A stretch of DNA of 7,508 nt from an uncultured Eubacterium sp. (GCA_948560485.1 CAOXUF010000094.1:1-7508), one strand, 5' to 3'. Shown: positions 1-6,821, counted from the stretch's first letter. The notes: generated from the sequence alone by a model not told the origin. Made by a program: numbers and translations.

Positions 1-710
1 ACTACCGCCTGCACATGATCAATGTCTACATCAAACAGCCACTTTGCCTCAAAGACTTCCAGTCCTTTGTTTACCATTGTAGCTGAATCTATAGTGATTT
101 TCTGTCCCATCGCCCAGTTTGGATGCTTCAGCGCATCTTCCACCTGCACATTTTTCATCTGCTCTCTAGTCCATCCTCTGAAAGGACCTCCCGATGCAGT
201 CAGTAAAATCTTATCAATTTCTTTTTTATTCTCACCATTCAGTGACTGAAATATCGCACTGTGTTCACTATCTACCGGAAGAATCTTTACACCATATTCT
301 TTTGCAGCTTCCATTACCAGATGGCCTGCTGTAACCAAAGTTTCCTTGTTTGCCAATGCGATATCTTTTCCTGCTTTAATAGCCTCCAGTGTCGGACGGA
401 TACCTATCATTCCCACAAATGCTGTCACAACAATCTGAGCACTATTATATGTAGCAGCCTCTATCAAACCATCCATTCCTGCTACGACTTTCACATCTGT
501 ATCTGCAACTGCTGTCTTTAGTCTTCCTGCTGCCTCTTCATTGTATACACATACAAGTTTTGGATGGAATTCACGTATCTGTTCTTCCAACATCTTTACA
601 TTAGAACCTGCTGCAATCGCAACGACATTTAAATCATTATTGGCCCTCACAATATCTAGAGTCTGTGTTCCAATAGAACCGGTAGAGCCTAAAATTGATA
701 TATTTTTCAT
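1..710 (-). CDS. dxr: 1-deoxy-D-xylulose 5-phosphate reductoisomerase, N-terminal 236 codons (partial at window edge)
   Basis: Dxr (IspC) converts DXP to 2-C-methyl-D-erythritol 4-phosphate with NADPH and a divalent metal. It is the committed step of the MEP isoprenoid pathway and acts in the cytosol. My own translation is open without stops from the ATG at 710 to the window edge. Visible motifs in order: an N-terminal Rossmann nucleotide-binding loop ([18 protein letters not shown]), ALANKETLV, the metal/substrate motif [20 protein letters not shown], and [20 protein letters not shown] followed by GLEVFEA. About 236 of the usual 380-400 residues are present. The missing part is the C-terminal domain, beyond the left edge. 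GGAG at 717-720, six bases before the ATG, fixes the start. It follows cdsA by 70 bases on the same strand, in the usual firmicute order, and its product feeds the isoprenoid supply that UppS uses. Identification is secure. Confidence 0.97.
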   Translation of the reverse strand, partial: MKNISILGSTGSIGTQTLDIVRANNDLNVVAIAAGSNVKMLEEQIREFHPKLVCVYNEEAAGRLKTAVADTDVKVVAGMDGLIEAATYNSAQIVVTAFVGMIGIRPTLEAIKAGKDIALANKETLVTAGHLVMEAAKEYGVKILPVDSEHSAIFQSLNGENKKEIDKILLTASGGPFRGWTREQMKNVQVEDALKHPNWAMGQKITIDSATMVNKGLEVFEAKWLFDVDIDHVQAV

Positions 711-780
711 TATTTTCTCCATTATATTATTTTGTTCCTGCATTTTGTATGCAAAAACTCATTTCATATCAGCTTTTCTC

Positions 781-1605
781 TTAAAATATCTGAAGTAATA
801 TCCAGATAATCGGTGCGACATATATCACACTGTCAAATCTATCCATGATTCCACCATGTCCGGGAATCAATGTTCCATAATCTTTAATATCGTGATTTCT
901 CTTAATAGCAGATGCTGCCAAATCTCCTACCATGGAAATTAATGCACCAACTGCACAGATAACTGCAAATACCATGACTGGATTAACACTTAACTGTATC
1001 TTATCAATAAATACAGCTGCATAAACTGCCCCTAAAACAGCAGCACCTACAACACCTCCGACTGCGCCCTCAATAGATTTTTTAGGGCTGAGTACCGGTG
1101 CCATTTTATGTTTTCCAAATGCCACTCCCGCCACATAAGCACATGTATCACTGGCCCATGAACATAAAAATATCAACCATACCGTATATGCCCCATTGTT
1201 CCCTTCTCTTACTATATAAATATATGAGAGAAGCACACCGGCATATAACATACACATAATCGCATTAGACACCTGCTCTGTCTTATATTGCGGAAACATA
1301 AAAACATACTGTGCCAGTAACGCAATCAAGAATACAATAAACAATATAGTAATATATTGTGTTTTCTGTGTGAATAATAATGCATAATAGGAAATTGTTG
1401 CCACATATCCTGTCACACCCGGCAATGATTTCTCAAGTCCCATTACCTTATACAATTCATATACTCCCACTAGCGAAATAAGCATGTTTGCGACAAACAA
1501 AACAGTTCCTCCCGGAATAATTGTTGCCAGCATCAGCCCGACCAATACAATTCCACTAATTAATCTTGTCACAAAAGACTTATTTGCAAATTTGCTAAGT
1601 ACCAT
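781..1605 (-). CDS. cdsA: phosphatidate cytidylyltransferase (CDP-diacylglycerol synthase)
   Basis: CdsA makes CDP-diacylglycerol from phosphatidic acid and CTP, the precursor of phosphatidylglycerol and other phospholipids, in the cytoplasmic membrane. The protein is strongly hydrophobic, with several membrane segments through residues 12-225. Family motifs are clear: SWASDTCAYVAG, SPKKSIEGAVGG, and the C-terminal signature at about residues 232-258, with SAIKR, then KDYGTLIPGHGG, then DRFD. I chose the ATG at 1605 (274 residues), because AGAGGAA at 1611-1617 lies five bases upstream. An in-frame ATG at 1653 would add 16 residues, but it has no good ribosome binding site and lies in a degenerate direct repeat, so the extension MKKSVTQCTVRLRGKK is probably untranslated. 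The length is normal for the family. It lies between uppS and dxr and is probably cotranscribed with both. Confidence 0.95.
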   Translation of the reverse strand: MVLSKFANKSFVTRLISGIVLVGLMLATIIPGGTVLFVANMLISLVGVYELYKVMGLEKSLPGVTGYVATISYYALLFTQKTQYITILFIVFLIALLAQYVFMFPQYKTEQVSNAIMCMLYAGVLLSYIYIVREGNNGAYTVWLIFLCSWASDTCAYVAGVAFGKHKMAPVLSPKKSIEGAVGGVVGAAVLGAVYAAVFIDKIQLSVNPVMVFAVICAVGALISMVGDLAASAIKRNHDIKDYGTLIPGHGGIMDRFDSVIYVAPIIWILLQIF

Positions 1606-1620
1606 TTTCTTTCCTCTCAA

Positions 1621-1673
1621 TCTCACTGTGCACTGTGTTACACTTTTCTTCATGTCTCACTGCGCACCGTGTT
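1621..1673 (-). repeat. degenerate 19-nt direct repeat between uppS and cdsA
   Basis: On the plus strand, TCTCACTGTGCACTGTGTT (1621-1639) recurs as TCTCACTGCGCACCGTGTT (1655-1673), 17 of 19 identical with a 34-base period. Similarity continues into a following CTTTTC after a three-base gap. Both differences are C/T changes. The copies lie in the transcribed leader of cdsA, on each side of the unused upstream ATG at 1653. I see no long hairpin within a copy, only short self-complementary cores (TGCGCA, GTGCAC). The function is unknown. It could be replication slippage or part of a dispersed repeat family. Confidence 0.7.
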
Positions 1674-1697
1674 CTTTTCATCTATTGGATAGATTTT

Positions 1698-2426
1698 TTA
1701 TTTCACACCACCAAAACGTCTGTCACGCTGATTATATTTTACAATCGCTTTTTTTAATTCTTCTTTATTAAAATCCGGCCATAATACATCTGTAAAATAA
1801 AATTCAGTATATGCCAGCTGCCATAATAAATAATTAGACAGTCTGATTTCTCCACTCGTACGAATCAACAAGTCAGGATCAGGAATTCCTTTTGTATCAA
1901 GATAATCACTAATAGTACTTTCTGTAATATCTTCCGGATTCATTTTTCCTTCTTTACAATCCTGTGCCATCTTTGTCATCGCTCTTCGAATCTCGTCTCT
2001 GCTTCCATAATTCAGCGCAATAATAAATGTAATCCCCTGATTCTCCTTAGAACATTCCTCTAACTCGTTAATCTTATCAACAATATCCTGGTCTAAACGG
2101 GATTTATCTCCTATTACAAGACACTTCATATCATTTTTATTTGCTCTCTCAATACAGTCCTTCAAATAATTTCTTAGTAGTTTCATAAGAGCTTTTACTT
2201 CACTTTCCGGACGATTCCAGTTTTCTGTAGAAAAAGCATACATTGTCATATATTTAATTCCCAAATCATGGGCATCTTCTATTATCTTTTCAACAGTTTT
2301 TGCTCCTGCTGCATGTCCTGCATTTCGTGGAAGAAAGCGCTTCTTTGCCCAGCGTCCGTTTCCATCTAATATAATCGCTACATGCTCCGGTATCTTCATT
2401 CCTGTTACGTCAATTTTCTCTGCCAT
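1698..2426 (-). CDS. uppS: undecaprenyl diphosphate synthase (cis-prenyltransferase)
   Basis: UppS adds isopentenyl diphosphate units in cis to farnesyl diphosphate, giving the C55 lipid carrier for peptidoglycan and wall polymers. It acts at the inner face of the membrane. Motifs: HVAIILDGNGRWAKKR with the catalytic Asp at residue 21, the GHAAG helix, MYAFSTENWNRP, and the conserved late block RTSGEIRLSNYLLWQLAY followed by TEFYF and DVLWPDF. The start is taken at the ATG at 2426 (242 residues, a normal length). GGAG at 2433-2436 lies six bases upstream. An in-frame ATG at 2462 would add 12 residues but lacks a ribosome binding site and overlaps a TATAAT box. The gene follows frr after about 142 bases, the longest gap in the housekeeping block, and that gap holds a hairpin and a candidate promoter. 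Confidence 0.96.
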   Translation of the reverse strand: MAEKIDVTGMKIPEHVAIILDGNGRWAKKRFLPRNAGHAAGAKTVEKIIEDAHDLGIKYMTMYAFSTENWNRPESEVKALMKLLRNYLKDCIERANKNDMKCLVIGDKSRLDQDIVDKINELEECSKENQGITFIIALNYGSRDEIRRAMTKMAQDCKEGKMNPEDITESTISDYLDTKGIPDPDLLIRTSGEIRLSNYLLWQLAYTEFYFTDVLWPDFNKEELKKAIVKYNQRDRRFGGVK

Positions 2427-2460
2427 AATATGCTCCGTTTCACTAATCTTTTTCAGGTTC

Positions 2461-2466
2461 ATTATA
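2461..2466 (-). promoter_or_regulatory. candidate -10 box of an internal uppS promoter
   Basis: Read on the minus strand, this is a perfect TATAAT, about 35 bases upstream of the chosen uppS ATG. It would start transcripts near 2454, leaving a leader of about 28 bases that includes the GGAG site. No good -35 hexamer is visible at 16-18 bases, so it may be weak or fortuitous in AT-rich DNA. It agrees with choosing the 2426 start, because the longer reading frame would begin within this box. Confidence 0.35.
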
Positions 2467-2528
2467 CCGGAAGTATTATTTTCTACTCTGCATATACTCC
2501 CAGTTCTATTGTTCTTATAACGGAAAAT

Positions 2529-2550
2529 AGAGGAAACAACTGTTTCCTCT
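2529..2550 (-). terminator. stem-loop downstream of frr: weak intrinsic terminator, attenuator or RNA-processing hairpin
   Basis: AGAGGAAACA pairs perfectly with TGTTTCCTCT across two central bases. The realistic form is a 9-bp stem with an AGTT tetraloop in the minus-strand transcript. It starts about 19 bases after the frr stop codon. The downstream tract is only ATTTTCC, so termination would be incomplete. It may trim expression of uppS-cdsA-dxr relative to pyrH-frr, or protect the 3' end of the frr message. Confidence 0.5.
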
Positions 2551-2568
2551 TATTTCGTACGTTTATCA

Positions 2569-3123
2569 TTAAACTGTCATAATCTCGTCTGTTTTTGCAT
2601 CAACAGCTGCATCTATCTTCTTAACAAATGCATCTGTATTCTTCTGGATGTCGTCTTCATATCCTTTAATATCATCCTCTGAAAAACCATCTTCTTTTCC
2701 TTTTTTCTTTACAGCATCAATGGCATCTCTTCTGATATTTCTGACTGCAACCTTTGCACTCTCGCCTTTTTTCTTAATGTCCTTTGCTAATTCCTTTCTT
2801 CTTTCCTCTGTCAATTCAGGAAATACAAGACGAATCAGTTTCCCGTCATTTGTTGGTGTAATTCCAAGGTCTGACATGATAATTGCTCTTTCTACTTCTT
2901 TCAGAATAGAAACATCCCATGGCTGGATAACAATCATTCTTGCCTCTGGTACAGATACATTACCTACCTGCTGTATTGGTGTTGGTGTGCCATAATAATC
3001 TACCATAATTCTGTCTAAGACATGAGGATTTGCTCTTCCTGCTCTGATTGTAGAAAACTCACCATTTAAGTTATTTAAAGATTTCTCCATCTTTTCTTCA
3101 AAAGTCATCAATAATTCTTCCAT
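2569..3123 (-). CDS. frr: ribosome recycling factor
   Basis: RRF, with EF-G, splits the post-termination ribosome so its subunits can start again. The protein is all-domain typical: long helices for domain I and a short inserted domain II at about residues 30-105. Recognisable blocks are STIRAGRANPHVLD, YYGTPTP, LTEERRKELAK, AKVAVRNIRRDAID and the C-terminal IQKNTDAFVKKIDA. I start it at the ATG at 3123 (184 residues, the family norm), because AAGGAG at 3130-3135 lies six bases upstream. The in-frame ATG at 3138 would place that site inside the coding sequence. Only 19 bases separate it from the pyrH stop, so the two are translated from one message. Confidence 0.97.
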   Translation of the reverse strand: MEELLMTFEEKMEKSLNNLNGEFSTIRAGRANPHVLDRIMVDYYGTPTPIQQVGNVSVPEARMIVIQPWDVSILKEVERAIIMSDLGITPTNDGKLIRLVFPELTEERRKELAKDIKKKGESAKVAVRNIRRDAIDAVKKKGKEDGFSEDDIKGYEDDIQKNTDAFVKKIDAAVDAKTDEIMTV

Positions 3124-3142
3124 AATAATCTCCTTCATTATT

Positions 3143-3838
3143 TTACACTGTAATCTTTGTTCCTATCTGTTCTCCTGAGACTGCCTTATTAATACTATCT
3201 TCTTCATTCAGTCCAAACAACAGCATAGGCATCTTATTTTCCATAGCCAGAACACTTGCTGCTAAATCAATGACTCCTAATCTGTCATCAACAATTTTTG
3301 AAATAGGAAGCTCGTCGTACTTCTTTGCATTCGGATTCTTAGCCGGATCACTGTCATAAACACCGTCAATTGCCTTTGCTCCAAGGATACAGTCTGCTTC
3401 TATCTCAATAGCACGAAGTACCATCGTCATGTCTGTTGAAAAATATGGATGTCCTGTGCCACCTGCAAAGAAGACAACTTTTCCTTTCTCTAAATCAACT
3501 ACCGCTTCATCTTTAGAAAAAAGCTTTGTCCATGTACCACATGTAAATGGTGTGTACACATTGGTATCCATTCCTTCAGTTCTGAAAATTTCAGAAACAT
3601 ACATACAATTCATGATTGTAGCAAGCATTCCGATTCCATCTGCCTTTGGTCTGTCTATCTTATTACTGGTACGTCCTCTCCAGAAGTTTCCTCCACCAAT
3701 AACAATAGCCACCTGAACGCCCTTATCAACAATTGATTTCACCTGCTTTGCTACAGCTACACAAGTATCCTCATCAAATCCTGTTTTTTTATCTCCTGCA
3801 AGTGCTTCTCCACTCAATTTCAGTAAAACTCTGTTCAT
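3143..3838 (-). CDS. pyrH: UMP kinase
   Basis: PyrH phosphorylates UMP to UDP with ATP. It is a cytosolic hexamer of the amino-acid-kinase fold, unrelated to eukaryotic UMP/CMP kinase. Motifs: N-terminal LLKLSGEAL (residues 5-13), GGGNFWRGR (48-56), DGIGMLATIMN (67-77), AGGTGHPYFSTD (125-136, the usual GTGNPFFTTD loop with His for Asn), and DGVYDSDPAKNPNA. At 231 residues it is slightly short but complete. The start is set by AAAGGA about seven bases before the ATG. It heads the block pyrH-frr-uppS-cdsA-dxr. The usual upstream partners rpsB-tsf are absent, and an aldo/keto reductase gene ends 84 bases before it. That gap has no strong promoter; the best guess is TATGAT at 3880-3885 with a poor -35. 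Read-through from the upstream operon is therefore possible. Confidence 0.96.
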   Translation of the reverse strand: MNRVLLKLSGEALAGDKKTGFDEDTCVAVAKQVKSIVDKGVQVAIVIGGGNFWRGRTSNKIDRPKADGIGMLATIMNCMYVSEIFRTEGMDTNVYTPFTCGTWTKLFSKDEAVVDLEKGKVVFFAGGTGHPYFSTDMTMVLRAIEIEADCILGAKAIDGVYDSDPAKNPNAKKYDELPISKIVDDRLGVIDLAASVLAMENKMPMLLFGLNEEDSINKAVSGEQIGTKITV

Positions 3839-3922
3839 GTTCTTTTCCTTTCTATTCGTAAAAAACCTAGAAATAGAATATCATAGATTTGTAAAAAAAT
3901 AAAGATTAAGATTGCGGAAGAA

Positions 3923-5044
3923 TTATTTCAGCAAAGTCTCGCTAATCTCACTCAAATGTTCTCTGATTTTAATTTGCTGTGGACATGCTTCCTCACACTT
4001 TCCACACTGAATACATTCATTTGCACGTTTTAGTCCATGACCACCGACAAGCCAGTTTTCCTGATGTTTTGCCATATCCATATCGTTATAAAGTGTAAGA
4101 TAATTCATTGCTGTAAATGAACCAGAAATGCCAATGTTCATCGGGCATACCTTAGCACAATAATTACATGTAGTACAAGGAATCAGCGATATTTTAGTAA
4201 GCTCTTCCCGCGCTTTTTCTAATGTTCTTTGTTGATTTTCACTTAATCCGGTAAACTCTTTCATATAAGAAATATTATCTTTCATTTGTTCCACATTACT
4301 CATTCCTGAAAGTACAGTGATGACCCCTTCTAAATTTGCAGCAAAACGAACTGCCCAAGATGCAGCCGAAGCCTCCGGTTCTGAGTCCTTTAATATCTTT
4401 TCTACACTTTCCGGTGGTGTTGCCAACATACCACCTTTTACCGGCTCCATAATAATAACAGGTTTTCCATACTTTCGTGCTATTTCGTAGCAACGTCTGG
4501 ACTGTACTGCAGGATTATCCCAATCAGCATAGTTAATCTGTAATTGAACAAATTCCATTTCAGGATGTGCATCTAAAATTTTTTCCAATTCTTCTGGTGT
4601 TGAATGAAACGAAAATCCGACATGCTTAATCAAGCCTTCTTTTTTCTTTTCCTGTACCCAGTTCCACATGTCGAAGTCATCAAAATAATGTGATCTTCCC
4701 TCTCCCAGATTGTGGAGTAAATAGAAGTCAAAATATCCTGCTCCTGTCTGTTTTAAAGATACATCAAACTGCTCATAAGCCTCTTCTTTTGTCTTGCAAT
4801 TAATCCATGCCGCATTTTTTGTAGCAAGCTGGAAGCTTTCTCTTGGATAACGCTCTACCAGTGCCTGACGAATTGCATCCTCGCTTCCTGCATAAGCCCA
4901 TGCTGTATCAAAATATGTAAAACCTGCTTCTAAAAACAAATCTACCATTTCCTTTGTCTGCTCTATATCAATAGTGCCATCTTTCTTTGGAAGACGCATC
5001 AATCCAAAACCTAATTTTTTAATGTCTTTTCCTAAATCACTCAT
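3923..5044 (-). CDS. aldo/keto reductase with C-terminal two-[4Fe-4S] ferredoxin domain
   Basis: This is a two-part oxidoreductase of about 373 residues. Residues 8-270 form an aldo/keto reductase barrel: LGFGLMRLP at the start and the tetrad Asp46, Tyr51, Lys76 and His111 (contexts FDTAWAY, LATKNAAW and FYLLHNLG). The C-terminal part carries two CxxCxxCxxxCP motifs, Cys290/293/296/300 and Cys344/347/350/354, each expected to bind a [4Fe-4S] cluster. Such fusions are common in anaerobic Firmicutes and probably move electrons between a carbonyl or alcohol substrate and a ferredoxin or flavin carrier. The substrate is unknown. The start is uncertain: AAGGA lies 12 bases before the ATG at 5044, but directly abuts an in-frame ATG at 5056, too close to serve it, so I use 5044. 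It lies 23 bases after the flavodoxin gene, the obvious candidate partner, and is the last gene of the operon. Confidence 0.93.
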   Translation of the reverse strand: MSDLGKDIKKLGFGLMRLPKKDGTIDIEQTKEMVDLFLEAGFTYFDTAWAYAGSEDAIRQALVERYPRESFQLATKNAAWINCKTKEEAYEQFDVSLKQTGAGYFDFYLLHNLGEGRSHYFDDFDMWNWVQEKKKEGLIKHVGFSFHSTPEELEKILDAHPEMEFVQLQINYADWDNPAVQSRRCYEIARKYGKPVIIMEPVKGGMLATPPESVEKILKDSEPEASAASWAVRFAANLEGVITVLSGMSNVEQMKDNISYMKEFTGLSENQQRTLEKAREELTKISLIPCTTCNYCAKVCPMNIGISGSFTAMNYLTLYNDMDMAKHQENWLVGGHGLKRANECIQCGKCEEACPQQIKIREHLSEISETLLK

Positions 5045-5067
5045 ATACTTTACCATTCCTTTTTTAT

Positions 5068-5712
5068 TTACTCTTTCTCATTCATCCATTCACGAATTTC
5101 CTCTTCTGAAACTCCTTCCGAAAAACGTTTACCACTGACTATATTTACATCTTTATATTTTTCCTGTAAATCCTGGACACTCTGCTCTATACCACTTCCT
5201 CCGGAAGTACAGAACAAATAAACCGTCTTTCCACTTAAATCATATGTTTCAAAAAAAGTCTGTATAATTCTCGGAGCTGTTCCCCACCAAATTGGATAGC
5301 CGATATATACCATGTCACATTCCTTTACTACATTTAAATCATTTTTAATATCAGGTCTTGAATTGTCATCGTTCATCTCCTTGTTTGCCCTGCAATTATC
5401 ATTATTATAGTCTAAGTCACCAAACGAATATGTCTCCTGAGGAATAATTTCAACAGCATCCGTTTCTAAAACTTCTGCAAGAGTACCGGCAACTTCTTTT
5501 GTTGTTCCTGTAGCAGAAAAATATACCACTCTAACATTTTCGTTCTTTTCTTTTTCAACCTTTGAATCATCAGATTCTATTTTTTTCTGTGATGTTGACT
5601 CTATCAGCTTTTCTTTCATATCTGCATTTTCACCTCTTTCTACCTCTTTTCCACAAGCTGTAAAAGTAAATACAATTAATATACATAATAAAAATAATAT
5701 TTTTTTCTTCAT
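5068..5712 (-). CDS. flavodoxin-family protein with lipoprotein-type signal peptide
   Basis: The product has 214 residues. MKKKILFLLCILIVFTFTAC is a basic n-region, a hydrophobic core and a lipobox-like FTAC, predicting cleavage before Cys20 and lipid anchoring outside the membrane. A charged, Lys/Glu/Ser-rich linker follows (residues 21-59). The flavodoxin domain then has an FMN phosphate loop SATGTT (66-71), IGYPIWWGTAPRI for isoalloxazine contacts, and TSGGSGIEQS. It would carry one or two electrons on FMN. Ordinary flavodoxins are cytosolic, so an exported, anchored form is notable, although lipoprotein flavodoxins are known in Firmicutes. GGAGG at 5721-5725, eight bases before the ATG, sets the start; an in-frame TTG at 5727 overlaps this site and is rejected. 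The gene lies 38 bases after the CMD/cupin gene and 23 before the aldo/keto reductase. The FMN call rests on motifs only. Confidence 0.9.
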   Translation of the reverse strand: MKKKILFLLCILIVFTFTACGKEVERGENADMKEKLIESTSQKKIESDDSKVEKEKNENVRVVYFSATGTTKEVAGTLAEVLETDAVEIIPQETYSFGDLDYNNDNCRANKEMNDDNSRPDIKNDLNVVKECDMVYIGYPIWWGTAPRIIQTFFETYDLSGKTVYLFCTSGGSGIEQSVQDLQEKYKDVNIVSGKRFSEGVSEEEIREWMNEKE

Positions 5713-5750
5713 AATATTATCCTCCAATCATATCTATTTGAATTTCTGTA

Positions 5751-6509
5751 TCATTTCAACTTATTATATTCTTCCTCTGAAACCGGCTCGCACCATTCAT
5801 TCTCTGTTTCTTCCCCTGGGATTTCAATAGCAAGATGGGAAAACCACGAATCAGGAGCTGCACCATGCCAGTGTTTCACATTTGCCGGAATATTAATTAC
5901 GCTGCCCGGTGCCATTTCAACAGCTTCTTTTCCCCATTCCTGATAATATCCTCTGCCTCCAACACAGATTAGCATCTGTCCTCCACCACTCTTTGCATGA
6001 TGAATATGCCAGTTATTACGGCATCCCGGCTCAAATGTCACATTAAAAATCGGAATCTGTTTTGTTGATACCTGTGCAAGATAACTCTGTCCCACAAAGT
6101 ACTCGGCAAAAGCATCATTCGTCTTCCCAATTGGGAAAAAGATACTATTCTGATATTTCTCTTTTTCTGTCAATTCCGCTGTTTCCTCATTCCATATTTC
6201 TTTTGCCAAACGGAATACGGCCCATCCTTTTGGCCAGCCGACATACATTGTTGCATGCGTAATTACGGCTGCAATTTCTTCTTTAGTAACTCCATGATTC
6301 TTTGCATTTTCTAAATGATGCTTCAACGAAGAATCTGTAATACCTGATGCCATCAAAGACACTACTGTAATGATACATTTTGTTTTCACTGAAATTGTAT
6401 CTTCATTCCATACCTCTCCAAACAGCACATCATCATTTAAATGTGCAAACATCGGTGCAAACTCTCCAAGACTATCTCTTCCTGCAGTCTGTACAATCTT
6501 TTCTCTCAT
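5751..6509 (-). CDS. carboxymuconolactone decarboxylase-like / cupin fusion protein
   Basis: This 252-residue protein joins two small domains. Residues 10-107 form a CMD-like helical domain: TKCIITVVSLMASG, LKHHLENAKNHGVTKEEI and MYVGWPKGW. It has no CxxC, so it is of the decarboxylase type, not the AhpD peroxidase type. Residues 150-240 form a cupin barrel: GCRNNWHIHHAKSGGGQ (His168 and His170, with Gln178 for the usual Glu), GRGYYQEWG, and PGSVINIPANVKHWHGA (His213), a likely metal site. Proteins of this build often sit with flavodoxins, aldo/keto reductases and LysR regulators. The substrate is not established, and literal decarboxylase activity should not be assumed. GGAGG at 6518-6522, eight bases upstream, sets the ATG at 6509; an in-frame TTG at 6524 overlaps this site. 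The gene lies 59 bases after the small Cys-rich gene and is very probably cotranscribed with it. Confidence 0.92.
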   Translation of the reverse strand: MREKIVQTAGRDSLGEFAPMFAHLNDDVLFGEVWNEDTISVKTKCIITVVSLMASGITDSSLKHHLENAKNHGVTKEEIAAVITHATMYVGWPKGWAVFRLAKEIWNEETAELTEKEKYQNSIFFPIGKTNDAFAEYFVGQSYLAQVSTKQIPIFNVTFEPGCRNNWHIHHAKSGGGQMLICVGGRGYYQEWGKEAVEMAPGSVINIPANVKHWHGAAPDSWFSHLAIEIPGEETENEWCEPVSEEEYNKLK

Positions 6510-6568
6510 TTTATTTTCCTCCAATCTGTTTTGTTATTGTGCAAGTTAAAAAATCTGCATAATGTTTT

Positions 6569-6796
6569 TTATTTATTTTTTTGTTTTCTTAATTCAAAAA
6601 TAATATAATCAAGGCAATCCAACTTTTCCTGTTTTTCATGTATTTCTTCTAATACCCTGCATCTGATGCAGGACAACATTTTTACCATGCCTTCTATATC
6701 ATTTGCGTTTGACATTTTCCTATATTTTTCAATAGTTGTCTGATTGCAACCGATATCCTGTAAGCACAAAATAGTACACTGACTTTTTTTATCCAA
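6569..6796 (-). CDS. small cysteine-rich conserved-type protein, unknown function (MerR-C-terminal-like coiled coil)
   Basis: This is a complete 75-residue reading frame. A TTG at 6796 is the only possible upstream start, since a TGA lies two codons before it. A full AAAGGAGG at 6806-6813, nine bases upstream, makes translation very likely. The protein has six cysteines: Cys7, Cys11, Cys17, Cys43, Cys46 and Cys61, paired as CTILC and CIRC. The second half, VLEEIHEKQEKLDCLDYII, reads like the dimerisation helix of MerR-family regulators, but no DNA-binding helix-turn-helix wing precedes it. There is no signal peptide or membrane segment. It is the first gene of the redox operon, directly behind the predicted promoter, so a thiol- or metal-sensing accessory role is conceivable. 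That is inference. I recognise the type from similar operons but know no function. Confidence 0.8.
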   Translation of the reverse strand: MDKKSQCTILCLQDIGCNQTTIEKYRKMSNANDIEGMVKMLSCIRCRVLEEIHEKQEKLDCLDYIIFELRKQKNK

Positions 6797-6821
6797 CTTT
6801 CACAACCTCCTTTATAATTTT

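Noticed and set aside
721..726. TATAAT on the minus strand just before dxr
   Set aside because: A transcript from it would begin near 714 and lose the GGAG site at 717-720, and no -35 is present. Cotranscription from cdsA is the simpler reading.
22..798. Plus-strand open frames of 75-86 codons
   Set aside because: They lie antisense to dxr, whose minus-strand translation shows all family motifs. Their Cys/Ser/Phe-rich composition is typical of shadow frames.
1680..1700. Plus-strand ATCTAT-TGG-ATAGAT followed by T6, resembling a terminator
   Set aside because: The stem is six bp with only one C-G pair, and no plus-strand gene lies upstream. On the minus strand the T run is on the wrong side.
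1484..3716. Plus-strand open frames opposite cdsA, uppS, frr and pyrH
   Set aside because: No ribosome binding sites or recognisable domains, and each is fully explained by the gene on the other strand.
3888..3910. T-rich tract after the aldo/keto reductase gene as a terminator
   Set aside because: No G/C-rich inverted repeat precedes the tract in the minus-strand transcript.
4296..4493. Minus-strand 65-codon frame inside the aldo/keto reductase gene
   Set aside because: Out-of-frame overlap with a well-supported protein; no family features.
6062..6562. Plus-strand open frames opposite the CMD/cupin gene
   Set aside because: Shadows of the coding strand with no initiation signal or conserved motif.
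6569..6810. A truncated MerR regulator missing its DNA-binding part
   Set aside because: The frame has its own strong ribosome binding site and a stop codon just upstream, and the upstream DNA is promoter sequence with no helix-turn-helix remnant. It looks like a complete small protein.
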